From an uncultured Tolumonas sp. (GTDB lineage Bacteria; Pseudomonadota; Gammaproteobacteria; Enterobacterales; Aeromonadaceae), in the NCBI GenBank assembly GCA_903931645.1, contig CAIZDF010000504.1, positions 1-5,399 on the forward strand: DNA of 5,399 bases, given 5' to 3'. Under the pieces are notes generated by a model. The model saw only the letters and a list, made by a program, of their open reading frames with translations. It was not told the DNA's origin and ran no database searches. A program made the translations under genes and the position numbers. Position 1 is the first letter of the stretch, and every line of letters begins with the position of its first letter. Positions 5,399-5,399 of this stretch are shown piece by piece.

Positions 5399-5399
5399 C

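Overview
The window looks like gammaproteobacterial chromosome. The lipopolysaccharide (LPS) inner-core genes resemble Haemophilus OpsX and Klebsiella WaaE, the base composition is moderate, and the tRNA-Asp remnant matches the enterobacterial type. An Aeromonadaceae-like host (for example Tolumonas or Aeromonas) is my best guess, but I cannot verify it.

Region 1 (1-1992) appears to be the end of a genomic island. It holds the 3' part of a gene with foreign codon use (2-529, possibly an Ntn-type amide hydrolase). Two tightly coupled unknown genes follow on the minus strand (1719 down to 507). A 336-bp gene-free stretch (1720-2055) then carries a promoter/operator candidate for the unknown pair, a plus-strand promoter candidate, and a 48-bp copy of the 3' end of tRNA-Asp (1945-1992). 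The 5' part of that tRNA is missing and replaced by unrelated DNA. This is the usual signature of the attachment site at the far end of an element that integrated into tRNA-Asp. The original tRNA terminator (2001-2031) still follows it.

Region 2 (2056-4946) is chromosomal LPS-core biosynthesis. It holds a plus-strand family 9 glycosyltransferase (heptosyltransferase-like) facing a minus-strand two-gene operon. The operon is opsX (heptosyltransferase I type), which overlaps waaE (family 2 glucosyltransferase of the inner core) by 8 bp. OpsX would add the first heptose to Kdo-lipid A, and WaaE would add glucose to that heptose. A strong sigma70-type promoter (4977-5005) serves the pair and fixes the opsX start at 4946.

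Region 3 (5013-5399) holds the divergent upstream region and the first ~58 residues of a third family 9 glycosyltransferase. Its reading frame stops making sense after about 5322. From there to the window end the minus strand instead reads like the C-terminal part of a gamma-glutamyltransferase, so there is a sharp chimeric junction near 5315-5326. It is either a genuine rearrangement or an assembly/cloning artefact.

No CRISPR array, complete insertion sequence or rRNA is visible. The points most worth following up are the tRNA-Asp island boundary, the two unclassified island genes, and the junction near the right end.
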